This document shows positions 1 to 13,106 of a DNA stretch of 64,000 nucleotides, piece by piece; positions within the stretch are counted from its first letter, which is position 1, and each line of letters opens with the position of its first letter. This DNA comes from Pseudomonas allokribbensis. GTDB taxonomy: Bacteria; Pseudomonadota; Gammaproteobacteria; Pseudomonadales; Pseudomonadaceae. Location of the stretch: contig NZ_CP062252.1 in assembly GCF_014863605.1 (NCBI RefSeq), forward strand, positions 815,001 through 879,000. Reading direction: 5' to 3'. The notes below the pieces were generated by a model. It was not told where the DNA came from. It ran no database searches and saw nothing but the letters and a program-made list of their open reading frames with translations. A program made the position numbers and the translations under genes.

Positions 1-52
1 CGCACCCCTGATAAGGGTGAGGTCGGCAGTTCGAATCTGCCCAGACCCACCA
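1..52 (+). tRNA. tRNA-Ile(GAT), 3' part only
   Basis: The window opens inside this tRNA. The anticodon arm with GAT, the T-arm (GGTTCGAAT-type loop, here AGTTCGAATC) and the acceptor end closing with an encoded CCA are all present; the 5' acceptor strand and D-arm lie upstream. Its place before tRNA-Ala and 23S is the standard rrn internal spacer order. Confidence 0.95.
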
Positions 53-82
53 ATTTTGTGTGGGAAACGCCTGTAGAAATAC

Positions 83-158
83 GGGGCCATAGCTCAGCTG
101 GGAGAGCGCCTGCCTTGCACGCAGGAGGTCAGCGGTTCGATCCCGCTTGGCTCCACCA
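83..158 (+). tRNA. tRNA-Ala(TGC)
   Basis: A complete 76-base cloverleaf with anticodon TGC at 116-118 and an encoded CCA end. The acceptor strands GGGGCCA and TGGCTCC pair apart from a wobble. It lies 30 bases after tRNA-Ile and is processed from the same 16S-23S spacer transcript. Confidence 0.97.
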
Positions 159-240
159 CTACTGCTTCTGAAGTAAGAGCTTAGAAATGAGCATTCCATC
201 GAGTGGATGGTGAATGTTGATTTCTAGTCTTTGACTAGTT

Positions 241-262
241 CGTTCTTTAAAAATTTGGGTAT
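241..262 (+). promoter_or_regulatory. boxA-like rRNA antitermination element in the 16S-23S spacer
   Basis: The spacer between tRNA-Ala and 23S contains GTTCTTTAAAAATTTG, which resembles the boxA element (GCTCTTTAACAA in E. coli) bound by NusB/NusE so that polymerase reads through the long untranslated 23S. This is a call by motif resemblance and position only; boxB was not established. Confidence 0.5.
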
Positions 263-403
263 GTGATAGAAAGATAGACTGAACGTTACTTTCACTGGTA
301 ACGGATCAGGCTAAGGTAAAATTTGTGAGTTCTCTTAGTTGAGAAATTCGAATTTTCGGCGAATGTCGTCTTCACAGTATAACCAGATTGCTTGGGGTTA
401 TAT

Positions 404-3293
<2,890 letters not shown>

Positions 3294-3473
3294 TATAACA
3301 CCCAAGCAATTTGCGTCGGCTCTCTAAACCAGAGCAACCAGATTGCGGTGTGTGAAGACGAAACGAACCGAAAGTTCGACTGCACCTAAAAAGGCAGCAC
3401 AAAACACCGAAAACTATCCCATACCCAATTTGCTGAAGCGAGGCCGTCTGGCCACGACTCAGTACCCGAATTT

Positions 3474-3589
3474 CTTGACGACCATAGAGCGTTGGAACCA
3501 CCTGATCCCATCCCGAACTCAGAAGTGAAACGATGCATCGCCGATGGTAGTGTGGGGTTTCCCCATGTGAGAGTAGGTCATCGTCAAGA
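3474..3589 (+). rRNA. rrf: 5S ribosomal RNA
   Basis: About 116 bases. The terminal stem CTTGACGA (3474) pairs with TCGTCAAG (3581), and the internal CCCGAACTCAGAAGTGAAAC block is diagnostic. It follows 23S by 180 bases, and no extra tRNA gene was seen in that spacer. Confidence 0.97.
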
Positions 3590-3600
3590 TTAAATTCCGA

Positions 3601-3635
3601 AACCCCAATTGCGAAAGCAGTTGGGGTTTTGTTTT
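3601..3635 (+). terminator. rho-independent terminator of the rrn operon
   Basis: A 12-base-pair stem (AACCCCAATTGC / GCAGTTGGGGTT, one G-U pair) with a GAAA tetraloop is followed by TTGTTTT. It starts 12 bases after 5S and separates the rRNA operon from recC. Confidence 0.93.
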
Positions 3636-3743
3636 GCCCGCAGGAAAGTTCGTACGACATTCTCAGACGCCCTGCGGCTGTCCTCGCCTGCCGACAATGC
3701 TAAGGTTCAGCCCTAGCTTTTGTACTTTTCCAAGGAAGCCTTC

Positions 3744-6700
3744 ATGCCGGACACTCAGTCCCTCAACGCTGCATTCATGGTGGTTCAGAGCAACAGCCTG
3801 GACGAACTGCGCAGCCTTGTGATCAGCATAATGCGGCGCTATCCGCTGGCTCCCCTGGAGAACGAAATTGCGCTCGTGCAGAGCAACGGCATCGCTCAAT
3901 GGCTCAAGCTGGCATTAGCCGAGGATCCTGAAGAGGATGACCTTGGCGGCTGCGGTATTGCCGCTGCAATTGATGTGCAGTTGCCGGGCAGTTTCATGTG
4001 GCAGCTTTACCGAATGGTCCTGGGGCGAGATGAGATCCCGGCAAAGTCCCTGCTCGACAAGGCACCTCTGACCTGGCGGTTGATGCGCTTGTTGCCGCAG
4101 GTCATCGACCTGCCGCATTTCGAACCGCTGCAACGATTCCTGACCCATGACACCGACTTACGCAAGCGCTACCAGCTGTCCGAGCGTTTGGCTGATCTAT
4201 TCGATCAGTATCAGGTGTACCGTGCCGACTGGCTCGAGGATTGGGCCGAGGGGCGTCATCAACTACGAAATGTCAGAGGTGAAATAAAACCGCTGCCCAT
4301 CACCAGTTGCTGGCAGGCGGAGCTGTGGCGCGCATTGCTTGAGGATGTCGGTGAACAAGGCATGGCTCAAAGCCGTGCGGGCGTGCACCAGCGATTCATC
4401 GAGTGCATCAACAACCTTGAAAAAGCACCGACAGGTTTGCCTTCACGAGTAATCGTTTTCGGAATTTCCTCACTGCCTGCGCAAGTACTCGAAGCATTGG
4501 CAGGGCTGGCCCGTTTCAGCCAGGTCCTGCTCTGTGTCCACAACCCTTGCCGTTATCATTGGGCCGATATCGTTGCCGACAAGGATCTGTTGCGCCATCA
4601 ATACAAACGTCAGGCTCGCAAGAACGGCATGCCCGTGGTTCTGAATTCTGAATCACTGCATCAACATGCCCACCCGCTACTGGCAGCCTGGGGCAAGCAA
4701 GGTCGTGACTACATCAATCTGCTCGACAGCTATGACGACCCCGGCAGCTATCGCGCGGCATTTCGCAATGGTCGTATCGATCTGTTCAGCGAAACAGTCC
4801 CGCAAAATATGCTCAATCAACTGCAAGATGACATTCTGGAGCTGCGCCCACTCGACGAGACGCGTGAGCTCTGGCCCGACGTCGATCTGAAGCAGGACCA
4901 GTCGATTCGATTCCACATTGCCCATAGTGCCCAGCGTGAAGTGGAGATTCTCCACGATCAGCTTCTGGCCCGCTTCAGCGCCAATCCCGAACTGCGCCCG
5001 CGCGATGTGATCGTGATGGTGCCTGATATCGACAGCTATGCACCGCATGTCCGTGCGGTGTTCGGGCAGCTGGATCGTCATGATCCACGGTTCATTCCTT
5101 TCACACTGGCAGACCAGGGGCAACGCGGTCGCGATCCATTACTGATCGCTGTCGAACATTTGCTCAAGCTGCCAGACAGTCGTTTCCCCGTCAGCGAAAT
5201 CCTCGACTTGCTCGATGTTCCAGCGTTACGCGCACGGTTCGGAGTGGAGGAGCGGGACTTGCCGACTCTGCATCGCTGGATCGAAGGCGCCGGTGTGCGT
5301 TGGGGGATGGACGCTGATCAGCGCGCCGGACTGGGATTGCCAAATGAACTGGAGCAGAACAGTTGGCGTTTCGGCCTGAGGCGGATGCTCCTCGGGTATG
5401 CGGTTGGCGACTCAAGTGCCTGCGCGGGTATTGAGCCCTACGATGAAATTGGCGGTCTCGATGCCGCATTGATCGGTCCTCTGGTCGCCTTGCTGGATGC
5501 CTTGGAGTACTCGCACCAGCAGTTGCTGAAGCCTGCGAAACCTCAAGAGTGGGGGAGCCGGTTACAGGTACTGATGCAGGTGTTTTTCAAAGCGAGCAAT
5601 GAGCATGACGACTACTTGCTGACCCAGCTTGAAGAGCTGCGCGAAACATGGCTGGAGACCTGCGAGTCTGTCGGACTGGAAGACGAGTTGCCGCTGACCG
5701 TTGTTCGCGAGGCCTGGCTGGCTGGACTGGATCAGGGGCGCCTTTCTCAACGCTTTCTGGCCGGAGCGGTGAACTTCTGTACCCTGATGCCGATGCGGGC
5801 AATTCCATTCAAGCTGGTTTGCCTTCTGGGCATGAACGATGGCGATTATCCCCGGGCACAACCACCGCTGGACTTCGACCTCATGGGCAGCGATTACCGG
5901 CCGGGAGATCGCTCCCGCCGTGAAGATGATCGCTATTTGTTGCTCGAAGCACTGTTGTCTGCGCGTCATCAGCTCTACATCAGTTGGGTTGGACGCAGTA
6001 TTCGTGACAACAGTGAGCGGCCACCCTCGGTGCTGATCGGTCAGTTGCGCGATCATCTCGCCAACGGTTGGTGCACGACTGACGACAGTGCGGATCTTTT
6101 GCATGCCATGACTCAGGAACATCCGCTGCAGCCATTCAGTTCACGTTACTTCCATGAGGGAAATGAACTGTTCAGCTACGCCAGCGAATGGCAGATGCTG
6201 CATCTACGTCATGAGCCTGTTGATGTGAAAGGAATACTTGAACCCCATGTCCAGGAGGAGCCGTTGAGTCTCGCACTGCTGCAGGATTTCCTGCGCAATC
6301 CGGTGCGACACTTTTTCACTCAGCGATTGAAGGTTTACTTTGAAGCGGCACAAGTACCTCAAGCCGATGAAGAACCCTTTGTCCTGGATGCGTTGCAGCG
6401 ATATACCCTCAGCGACAGTTTGCTCGAAGCGGCCCTGGGACATCCGGAGAGTGTTGATCAGGCGCTCGAGGATCAGGCTCGGCGCCTGCAAAACAGCGGG
6501 CTGCTGCCCATGGCGGGATTTGGTGAGTGCCTGCAGCGAGAGTTGATCGAACCGCTTCCTGATTTGCTGCAACGCTATCAGCAGCTACTGACGCTTTGGC
6601 CGACTCCGTTGACCAGCGCGATCCCGATCAATCATGAATGTCAGGGATTACGCCTGGAAGGATGGCTTGGTGGTCTGCATCAACGCGCCGATGGCGGTGT

Positions 6701-7196
6701 GCTGTCGGTGACGACGATCCCCAACAGTATCGGTTCGATCAAGAACCGCAAATGGCACCGTCTGACCAAACCATGGGTCAATCATCTGGTCGCTTGTGCG
6801 AGTGGGCTTTCTCTGACTACGGCGCTGGTCGCCAGTGACGACACCCTTTTGCTTGAACCGATGGAGCAGGATCGGGCCTGGAGAATACTCGAAGACCTGC
6901 TGCTCGCCTGGCAGTCAGGAATGCGTCAACCGCTCCCGGTGGCGGTGAAAACCGCTTTTGCATGGCTGGGCCAGAATGACCCGCTGAAGGCTGAAGCCGC
7001 TGCCCGTAAAGCCTATGAAGGTGATGGCCAGACCAGCGAAGGTGAGCGACGCGAAAGCCCCGCATTGGCCCGTCAATTCCCGGATTACGATGCATTGTTG
7101 GCCGAAGAGACATTCCCCGATTGGTGCAACGCTTTATACCGCCCAGTGCTCGAAGCCCCTTGGCAATCCTTGGCCAGCGCGGGGGGACGTTCATGA
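3744..7196 (+). CDS. recC: Exodeoxyribonuclease V (RecBCD) subunit RecC
   Basis: RecC holds the heterotrimeric RecBCD helicase-nuclease together and recognises Chi while double-strand breaks are processed for RecA recombination. The 1,150-residue product matches the family length (E. coli 1,122) and opens with the typical block around NEIALVQSNGIAQWLKL. An in-frame ATG exists 24 bases upstream, but this ATG is preceded by AAGGA at the right spacing and gives the expected family N-terminus, so it was preferred. The stop overlaps the recB start in ATGA, which implies translational coupling. It lies directly after the rrn terminator. Confidence 0.95.
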   Translation: MPDTQSLNAAFMVVQSNSLDELRSLVISIMRRYPLAPLENEIALVQSNGIAQWLKLALAEDPEEDDLGGCGIAAAIDVQLPGSFMWQLYRMVLGRDEIPAKSLLDKAPLTWRLMRLLPQVIDLPHFEPLQRFLTHDTDLRKRYQLSERLADLFDQYQVYRADWLEDWAEGRHQLRNVRGEIKPLPITSCWQAELWRALLEDVGEQGMAQSRAGVHQRFIECINNLEKAPTGLPSRVIVFGISSLPAQVLEALAGLARFSQVLLCVHNPCRYHWADIVADKDLLRHQYKRQARKNGMPVVLNSESLHQHAHPLLAAWGKQGRDYINLLDSYDDPGSYRAAFRNGRIDLFSETVPQNMLNQLQDDILELRPLDETRELWPDVDLKQDQSIRFHIAHSAQREVEILHDQLLARFSANPELRPRDVIVMVPDIDSYAPHVRAVFGQLDRHDPRFIPFTLADQGQRGRDPLLIAVEHLLKLPDSRFPVSEILDLLDVPALRARFGVEERDLPTLHRWIEGAGVRWGMDADQRAGLGLPNELEQNSWRFGLRRMLLGYAVGDSSACAGIEPYDEIGGLDAALIGPLVALLDALEYSHQQLLKPAKPQEWGSRLQVLMQVFFKASNEHDDYLLTQLEELRETWLETCESVGLEDELPLTVVREAWLAGLDQGRLSQRFLAGAVNFCTLMPMRAIPFKLVCLLGMNDGDYPRAQPPLDFDLMGSDYRPGDRSRREDDRYLLLEALLSARHQLYISWVGRSIRDNSERPPSVLIGQLRDHLANGWCTTDDSADLLHAMTQEHPLQPFSSRYFHEGNELFSYASEWQMLHLRHEPVDVKGILEPHVQEEPLSLALLQDFLRNPVRHFFTQRLKVYFEAAQVPQADEEPFVLDALQRYTLSDSLLEAALGHPESVDQALEDQARRLQNSGLLPMAGFGECLQRELIEPLPDLLQRYQQLLTLWPTPLTSAIPINHECQGLRLEGWLGGLHQRADGGVLSVTTIPNSIGSIKNRKWHRLTKPWVNHLVACASGLSLTTALVASDDTLLLEPMEQDRAWRILEDLLLAWQSGMRQPLPVAVKTAFAWLGQNDPLKAEAAARKAYEGDGQTSEGERRESPALARQFPDYDALLAEETFPDWCNALYRPVLEAPWQSLASAGGRS

Positions 7197-10100
7197 GCGC
7201 AAAGCAGCCTCTTGCCCTGGCGTTTCCGTTAAAGGGCAGTCAACTGATCGAGGCCAGCGCGGGTACTGGCAAGACATTTACAATCTCCGCGTTGTATCTG
7301 CGCCTGATCCTTGGCCATGGAGGTGAAGCGAATGGCTTCGGTCGCGAGCTGCTGCCACCGCAGATTTTGGTGGTGACATTCACCGACGCAGCGACCAAGG
7401 AGTTGCGCGAACGTATTCGCACTCGCTTGGCGGAGGCCGCACGCTTCTTCCGTGACGAGACACCGCCTCCAGATACGTTGATTGATGAGTTGCGCGCGCA
7501 GTTCGACCCTCAGCAATGGCCCGGTTGCGCCAATCGTCTGGACATCGCCGCGCAATGGATGGACGAGGCTGCCGTCTCGACGATCCACAGCTGGTGTCAG
7601 CGAATGCTGCGCGAACACGCATTCGACAGCGGTAGTCTGTTTACCCAGACCCTCGAAACCGATCACAGCGATCTGTTGGGCGAAGTGCTCCGCGATTACT
7701 GGCGCCTGTTCTGCTATCCGATGCAGGGGGATGTACTGAATTGGGTTCGCAGTCACTGGGGCGGTCCGGCCGCTTTGTTGCCTCGCGTACGTGCTCTCTT
7801 CGGTACTGAACGTAATGGAGCGGAAGGCAGATCTCCGGCCGAACTGATCGAAGAATGCCTGCAAGAACGTCGAGCAGCATTGGTTGAATTGAAAAAGCCC
7901 TGGCAGCAGTGGGCGGATGAGCTGCTCGCCATTTGTCATCAGGGCGTCGCCAGCAAGACAGTCGATGGGCGCAAGATGCAGGCTCGCTACTTCGAGCCCT
8001 GGTTCGAGAAACTCAAGGCCTGGGCTGAAGACGAGTCACTGGAGCAACTGGATATCGGTACCGGATTTACCCGGCTCACGCCTGACGGCATGGCCGAGGC
8101 CTGGAAAGGCGAGCCACCGAGCCATCCGGGACTGGACGCCATGCAGGCACTCAAATCAAGCCTCGATGAGCTGCCAACCCCCGACGCAGCGGTGCTGCAG
8201 CACGCCGCCAAATGGGTGGGCGAGCGCTTTGAAGAAGAAAAGCGTCGACGTGCCGAAATGGGTTTCGACGACATGCTGCTGCGACTCGACGCAGCCTTGC
8301 AATCCGAAGGCGGCGAGCGCCTCGCCACGCTTATTCGCGAGCAGTTTCCGGTCGCCCTGATCGATGAATTTCAGGATACGGATCCGGTGCAGTACCGGAT
8401 CTTCGAGAACATCTATCGCATCGAGGAAAACAATCCCGAGACCGGACTATTCCTGATCGGTGATCCGAAGCAGGCGATCTATGCCTTCCGTGGCGCAGAC
8501 ATCTACACCTACCTGCGCGCGCGAATAGCCACCACCGGGCGGCTACATACGTTGGGCACAAACTTCCGCTCCAGTCATGGAATGGTCCGTGCGGTGAACC
8601 AGGTGTTCGAGCGCGCGGAATCCCGTGAACAGGGACGCGGCGCGTTTCTGTTTCGAGAGAAAAACGGTGACAACCCGGTGCCGTTTCAGCCCGTGGATTC
8701 TCAGGGGCGCAAGGAACATTTACTGATTTCCGGGCAAGACGTGCCGGCGCTGAATATCTGGCATTTATCCACCGAGCAACCAGTCTCCGGTGCGGTCTAT
8801 CGCCAGCAGATGGCGGCGGCCTGCGCCAGTGAAATCACTGCCCTGCTCAATGGCGGACAAGCCGGCAGCGCTGGTTTCGCGCAGGACGGCAAGGATTTTC
8901 GCGGGGTGCAACCGGCGGACATCGCAATTCTTGTGCGTGACGGCAAAGAGGCCCAAGCGATACGCGGTGAACTTGCCGCCCGAGGGGTGCGCAGTGTTTA
9001 CCTGTCGGACAAGGATTCTGTCTTTGCGGCCCAGGAGGCCCATGATCTGCTGGCCTGGCTCAAGGCCTGTGCCGAACCGGATGTCGAGCGCTCGTTGAAG
9101 GCAGCCCTCGCCTGCACCACGTTGAACCTGCCGTTGACTGAGCTGGAGCGCCTGAATCAGGACGAACTGGTCTGGGAAGCTCGCGTCATGCAGTTCCGAG
9201 CCTATCGCGAGATCTGGCGCAAACAAGGCGTGCTGCCGATGTTGCGGCGTTTTCTGCATGACTTCCATCTGCCGCAAACCTTGATCGCGCGCAGTGATGG
9301 TGAGCGTGTGCTGACTAACCTGTTGCACCTGTCGGAGCTGATGCAGCAGGCGGCCTCCGAACTCGATGGCGAACAGGCGCTGATCCGGCATTTGGCCGAG
9401 CACCTTGCGTTGTCCGGTCAAGCGGGTGAGGAGCAGATCCTGCGCCTTGAAAGCGACGAGCAACTGGTCAAGGTCGTGACGATCCACAAGTCCAAGGGGC
9501 TTGAGTATCCGTTGGTGTTTCTGCCTTTTATCTGCTCGGCCAAACCCGTGGACGGCAGCCGGCTGCCGTTGCATTACCACGATGCATCCGGCAAGGCTCA
9601 GGTCAGTCTCAAACCTGATGCCGAGCTGATTGCCCTGGCCGACAATGAGCGGCTGGCGGAGGACCTGCGTTTGCTCTACGTCGCTCTGACCCGGGCACAA
9701 CATGCCTGCTGGCTTGGCGTGACGGACCTCAAGCGCGGCAATAACAGCAGCTCGGTCCTGCATCTTTCAGCACTTGGTTATCTGGTGGGTGGTGGCGCGT
9801 CATTGAGTGAGTCCAGCGGTCTGACTCGCTGGCTCGACGATCTGCAGCAACATTGCCCTGCGCTGAGCATCGTTGAAATGCCCCTGGCAACCAGCGAAAG
9901 CTACCAGCCGCCACGCAACGAAGCGATCCCAAGTGCCACGTTGATCCCCAAACGCAAGGCCAGCGAAAACTGGTGGATCGCCTCTTACAGTGCCTTGCGC
10001 ATCAGTGACGTGTTGAGCGTGGGCAGTGATGAAGCACCGGACAGCCCGCAAGCGCAGAAACTGTTCGACGACGAGCGCCTTGAGCCCGATGCCCCTCGCG

Positions 10101-10882
10101 AGATCATTCCGGGAGGGGCCGAGATTCACCGCTTCCCCCGAGGACCGAATCCGGGGACGTTCCTCCACGGACTGCTCGAATGGGCAGGTGATGAAGGGTT
10201 CGCGGTTTCACGCGAGGCGCTGGAAGACGCGATCGCTCGACGCTGCAATCGACGCGGCTGGGAAGGCTGGATCACGACCCTAAGCGACTGGCTGCAGCAT
10301 TTGCTCAAATCGCCGATGCCTGCAGGCACCGGTCGACCACCGGTGGTGCTGGAGCAATTGAAACAGTATCGGGTCGAGATGGAGTTCTGGTTCGCCAGCC
10401 ACAAGGTCGATGTCGTCAGACTCGACGAGCAGGTACGCAAGTTCACCCACAACGGTGTTGCCCGGGTCGCCGCCGAAGCGGTGCAACTCAACGGCATGTT
10501 CAAAGGTTTCATCGACCTGACCTTTGAGCATGATGGTCGGTATTACGTGGCGGATTACAAATCCAACTGGCTGGGCGTCGATGACGCCGCCTACACCGAA
10601 CTGGCCATGGAACAGTCGATTCTGGAAAATCGTTACGACCTGCAATACGTGCTGTATCTGCTGGCACTGCATCGTCAGCTCAAGGCCCGCCTCGCCGATT
10701 ACGATTACGACCGGCATGTTGGCGGTGCGCTGTATCTGTTCCTGCGGGGCTCTCGTGCTGACAGCGGTGGTGTGTATTTCGTGCGGCCGCCGCGAGAGCT
10801 GATCGAGCGTCTGGATCGGATGTTCCAGGGCAAACCGGAACCGAAAGCCGAGCCCGCGTGGGAACAGGGAGAATTGCTATGA
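7193..10882 (+). CDS. recB: Exodeoxyribonuclease V (RecBCD) subunit RecB
   Basis: RecB is the 3'-5' SF1A helicase and the only nuclease of RecBCD. The 1,229-residue protein shows Walker A (ASAGTGKT, residues 21-28), the UvrD-type Walker B IDEFQDTD, later helicase motifs (VVTIHKSKGLEYP, LLYVALTRA), and a C-terminal PD-(D/E)XK nuclease with GFIDL followed by ADYKSN, so the nuclease looks intact. It is coupled to recC and recD by ATGA overlaps at both ends. The longer frame starting upstream lies inside recC and was not used. Confidence 0.96.
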   Translation: MSAKQPLALAFPLKGSQLIEASAGTGKTFTISALYLRLILGHGGEANGFGRELLPPQILVVTFTDAATKELRERIRTRLAEAARFFRDETPPPDTLIDELRAQFDPQQWPGCANRLDIAAQWMDEAAVSTIHSWCQRMLREHAFDSGSLFTQTLETDHSDLLGEVLRDYWRLFCYPMQGDVLNWVRSHWGGPAALLPRVRALFGTERNGAEGRSPAELIEECLQERRAALVELKKPWQQWADELLAICHQGVASKTVDGRKMQARYFEPWFEKLKAWAEDESLEQLDIGTGFTRLTPDGMAEAWKGEPPSHPGLDAMQALKSSLDELPTPDAAVLQHAAKWVGERFEEEKRRRAEMGFDDMLLRLDAALQSEGGERLATLIREQFPVALIDEFQDTDPVQYRIFENIYRIEENNPETGLFLIGDPKQAIYAFRGADIYTYLRARIATTGRLHTLGTNFRSSHGMVRAVNQVFERAESREQGRGAFLFREKNGDNPVPFQPVDSQGRKEHLLISGQDVPALNIWHLSTEQPVSGAVYRQQMAAACASEITALLNGGQAGSAGFAQDGKDFRGVQPADIAILVRDGKEAQAIRGELAARGVRSVYLSDKDSVFAAQEAHDLLAWLKACAEPDVERSLKAALACTTLNLPLTELERLNQDELVWEARVMQFRAYREIWRKQGVLPMLRRFLHDFHLPQTLIARSDGERVLTNLLHLSELMQQAASELDGEQALIRHLAEHLALSGQAGEEQILRLESDEQLVKVVTIHKSKGLEYPLVFLPFICSAKPVDGSRLPLHYHDASGKAQVSLKPDAELIALADNERLAEDLRLLYVALTRAQHACWLGVTDLKRGNNSSSVLHLSALGYLVGGGASLSESSGLTRWLDDLQQHCPALSIVEMPLATSESYQPPRNEAIPSATLIPKRKASENWWIASYSALRISDVLSVGSDEAPDSPQAQKLFDDERLEPDAPREIIPGGAEIHRFPRGPNPGTFLHGLLEWAGDEGFAVSREALEDAIARRCNRRGWEGWITTLSDWLQHLLKSPMPAGTGRPPVVLEQLKQYRVEMEFWFASHKVDVVRLDEQVRKFTHNGVARVAAEAVQLNGMFKGFIDLTFEHDGRYYVADYKSNWLGVDDAAYTELAMEQSILENRYDLQYVLYLLALHRQLKARLADYDYDRHVGGALYLFLRGSRADSGGVYFVRPPRELIERLDRMFQGKPEPKAEPAWEQGELL

Positions 10883-12984
10883 GCCGCACCATCGCGGATT
10901 TTCCGCCGGTTTCACTGGATGCCGACGGCCTCGCGCAGCTCACCCCTCTGACGCGAGCCCATGACCTGTTGCAGCTACTGAACCTCTGGGTCGAGCGTGG
11001 ATGGCTGCGGGCGCTGGACAAGGCATTCGTGGCATTTCTTTACGAGTTGGCGCCTGACGTTGATCCGTTGGTATTACTTGCCGCCGCGTTGACCAGTCAT
11101 CAACTCGGCCACGGTCATGTGTGTCTGGATTTGTTCGAAACCCTCAAGGCCCCGGACTTCGCCCTGTCCCTGCCGCCGGAGGGTGACGTGCAATCGGGTG
11201 TGTTGTTGCTGCCATCGCAATTGCTTGAAACCCTGGAAGGGGCGCACTGGTGCAGGGTGCTGGCTGGCAGCTCGCTGGTGGCGCTGGCTGCCGACGACAA
11301 TGAGTCTGCACGGCAATGTCCTCTGGTGCTGTCCGGTAAGCGCCTGTACTTGCGGCGGTACTGGGCCTATGAGCGACGCATCGACACTGCTCTGCGTCAG
11401 CGCTTGGCGGAGCATGAGCCGACGCCGGGCGATCTGTCGCAGCGGCTGGACGAGTTGTTCGGATCGACAAAGAACGCCGACGTGATCGACTGGCAGAGAC
11501 TCGCCTGCGCGCTGGCGACCCGAGGTGCTTTCAGCATCGTCACGGGCGGGCCTGGCACCGGCAAGACCACCACGGTGGTGCGTTTGCTGGCGTTGCTTCA
11601 GGCTCCGGCGGTCGAAGCCGGCCAGCCTCTGCGCATTCGCCTGGCCGCCCCCACGGGTAAGGCGGCTGCGCGGTTGACCGAGTCCATCAGCCAGCAAGTG
11701 CAGTCGCTGAAAGTCGCCGACGCCGTTCGGGAAAAGATTCCTTCCGAGGTCACCACTGTTCACCGTTTGCTCGGCAGCCGTCCCGGCACCCGACACTTCC
11801 GTCACCATGCCGGGAACCGTCTGCCACTGGATGTGTTGGTGGTCGACGAAGCGTCCATGATCGATCTGGAAATGATGGCCAACCTGCTTGATGCTTTGCC
11901 GTCGCACGCTCGTCTGGTGTTGCTGGGCGACAAGGATCAACTGGCCTCCGTCGAGGCCGGTGCGGTGCTGGGGGATCTGTGCCGCGACGCCGAGGCGGGT
12001 TGGTACAGTCCGCAGACCCGCCAGTGGCTGGAGTCCGTTAGCGGTGAGTCCTTGCAGGACAGCGGTTTGCATGAGGACATCGACGGTACACACCCGTTGG
12101 CGCAGCAAGTGGTGATGTTGCGTCACTCGCGGCGTTTCGGCGAGGGCAGTGGCATCGGCCAGCTCGCGCGTCGGGTGAATCAGCAATTGCCGGATGAGGC
12201 TCGCCAGCTGTTGGCTGGGCGAAGCCATGACGACGTGTATTCACTGGCGCTCAAAGGTGAGCAGGACCACGCACTGGAGCGGCTTGTTCTGGAAGGGCAT
12301 GGCGATGGCCCCCACGGGTATCGGCATTACCTGAGCGTTCTGCGCAATCAGCGTCCGCCTGCGGGAGCTCCCCTTGAGCATCCAGGTTGGCTCGATTGGG
12401 CGCGTGAGGTCTTGCAGGCGTTCGATACTTTTCAGCTGCTGTGCGCGGTGCGTAAAGGGCCGTGGGGCGTCGAGGGGTTGAACCAGCGCATCACCGACGC
12501 GCTGCTCAAGGCGCGGCTGATCGACAGCGACCAGCAATGGTATGAAGGTCGCCCGGTGCTGATGACCCGCAATGACTATGGCTTGGGGCTGATGAACGGT
12601 GACATCGGCATTGCTCTCAAGCTGCCCGAGCGTGATGGGCCGAACGCCGGTGAAGCGGTCCTTCGGGTGGCGTTCCCGCGTAACGACGGGCGCGGCGGGG
12701 TACGGTTCGTGTTGCCGAGCCGGCTCAATGATGTGGAAACCGTGTACGCGATGACGGTGCACAAGTCGCAAGGCTCGGAGTTTGCCCATACCGCGCTGAT
12801 CCTTCCGGACGCCTTGAATCCGGTGTTGACCAAAGAGCTGATCTACACCGGCATTACCCGAGCCAAGCACTGGTTCACCTTGATCGAACCGCGAGCCGGG
12901 GTGTTTGAAGAGGCGGTGCAGCGCAAGGTCAAGCGCTTGAGCGGTCTGATGCTGGAACTGGAGGAGGGCGTGGGACCTCGATAA
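10879..12984 (+). CDS. recD: Exodeoxyribonuclease V (RecBCD) subunit RecD
   Basis: RecD is the fast 5'-3' SF1B helicase motor of RecBCD. The 701-residue product carries Walker A GGPGTGKTTT (about residue 220), the Walker B-like VVDEASMID, and the C-terminal motif VYAMTVHKSQGSEF with LIYTGITRAK. The ATG overlaps the recB stop (ATGA), and AGGGAGA lies just upstream. It is somewhat longer than E. coli RecD (608 residues). An imperfect hairpin without a T-run follows at 13012-13029. Confidence 0.95.
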   Translation: MSRTIADFPPVSLDADGLAQLTPLTRAHDLLQLLNLWVERGWLRALDKAFVAFLYELAPDVDPLVLLAAALTSHQLGHGHVCLDLFETLKAPDFALSLPPEGDVQSGVLLLPSQLLETLEGAHWCRVLAGSSLVALAADDNESARQCPLVLSGKRLYLRRYWAYERRIDTALRQRLAEHEPTPGDLSQRLDELFGSTKNADVIDWQRLACALATRGAFSIVTGGPGTGKTTTVVRLLALLQAPAVEAGQPLRIRLAAPTGKAAARLTESISQQVQSLKVADAVREKIPSEVTTVHRLLGSRPGTRHFRHHAGNRLPLDVLVVDEASMIDLEMMANLLDALPSHARLVLLGDKDQLASVEAGAVLGDLCRDAEAGWYSPQTRQWLESVSGESLQDSGLHEDIDGTHPLAQQVVMLRHSRRFGEGSGIGQLARRVNQQLPDEARQLLAGRSHDDVYSLALKGEQDHALERLVLEGHGDGPHGYRHYLSVLRNQRPPAGAPLEHPGWLDWAREVLQAFDTFQLLCAVRKGPWGVEGLNQRITDALLKARLIDSDQQWYEGRPVLMTRNDYGLGLMNGDIGIALKLPERDGPNAGEAVLRVAFPRNDGRGGVRFVLPSRLNDVETVYAMTVHKSQGSEFAHTALILPDALNPVLTKELIYTGITRAKHWFTLIEPRAGVFEEAVQRKVKRLSGLMLELEEGVGPR

Positions 12985-13106
12985 TGAAAATGCTGACGGA
13001 TCCCGGCGTTATCTGACCAGCCGGTCAGAGGGTGCTGTATCGCTGGCGTTCCAACGCTGTGCTATCGTTGCGGCATCATCTCGTTACGATCCAAGAGAAT
13101 CCCTGC

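Noticed and set aside
13012..13029. TCTGACC-AGCC-GGTCAGA hairpin after recD as a terminator
   Set aside because: A seven-base-pair stem with no T-run; too weak to call.
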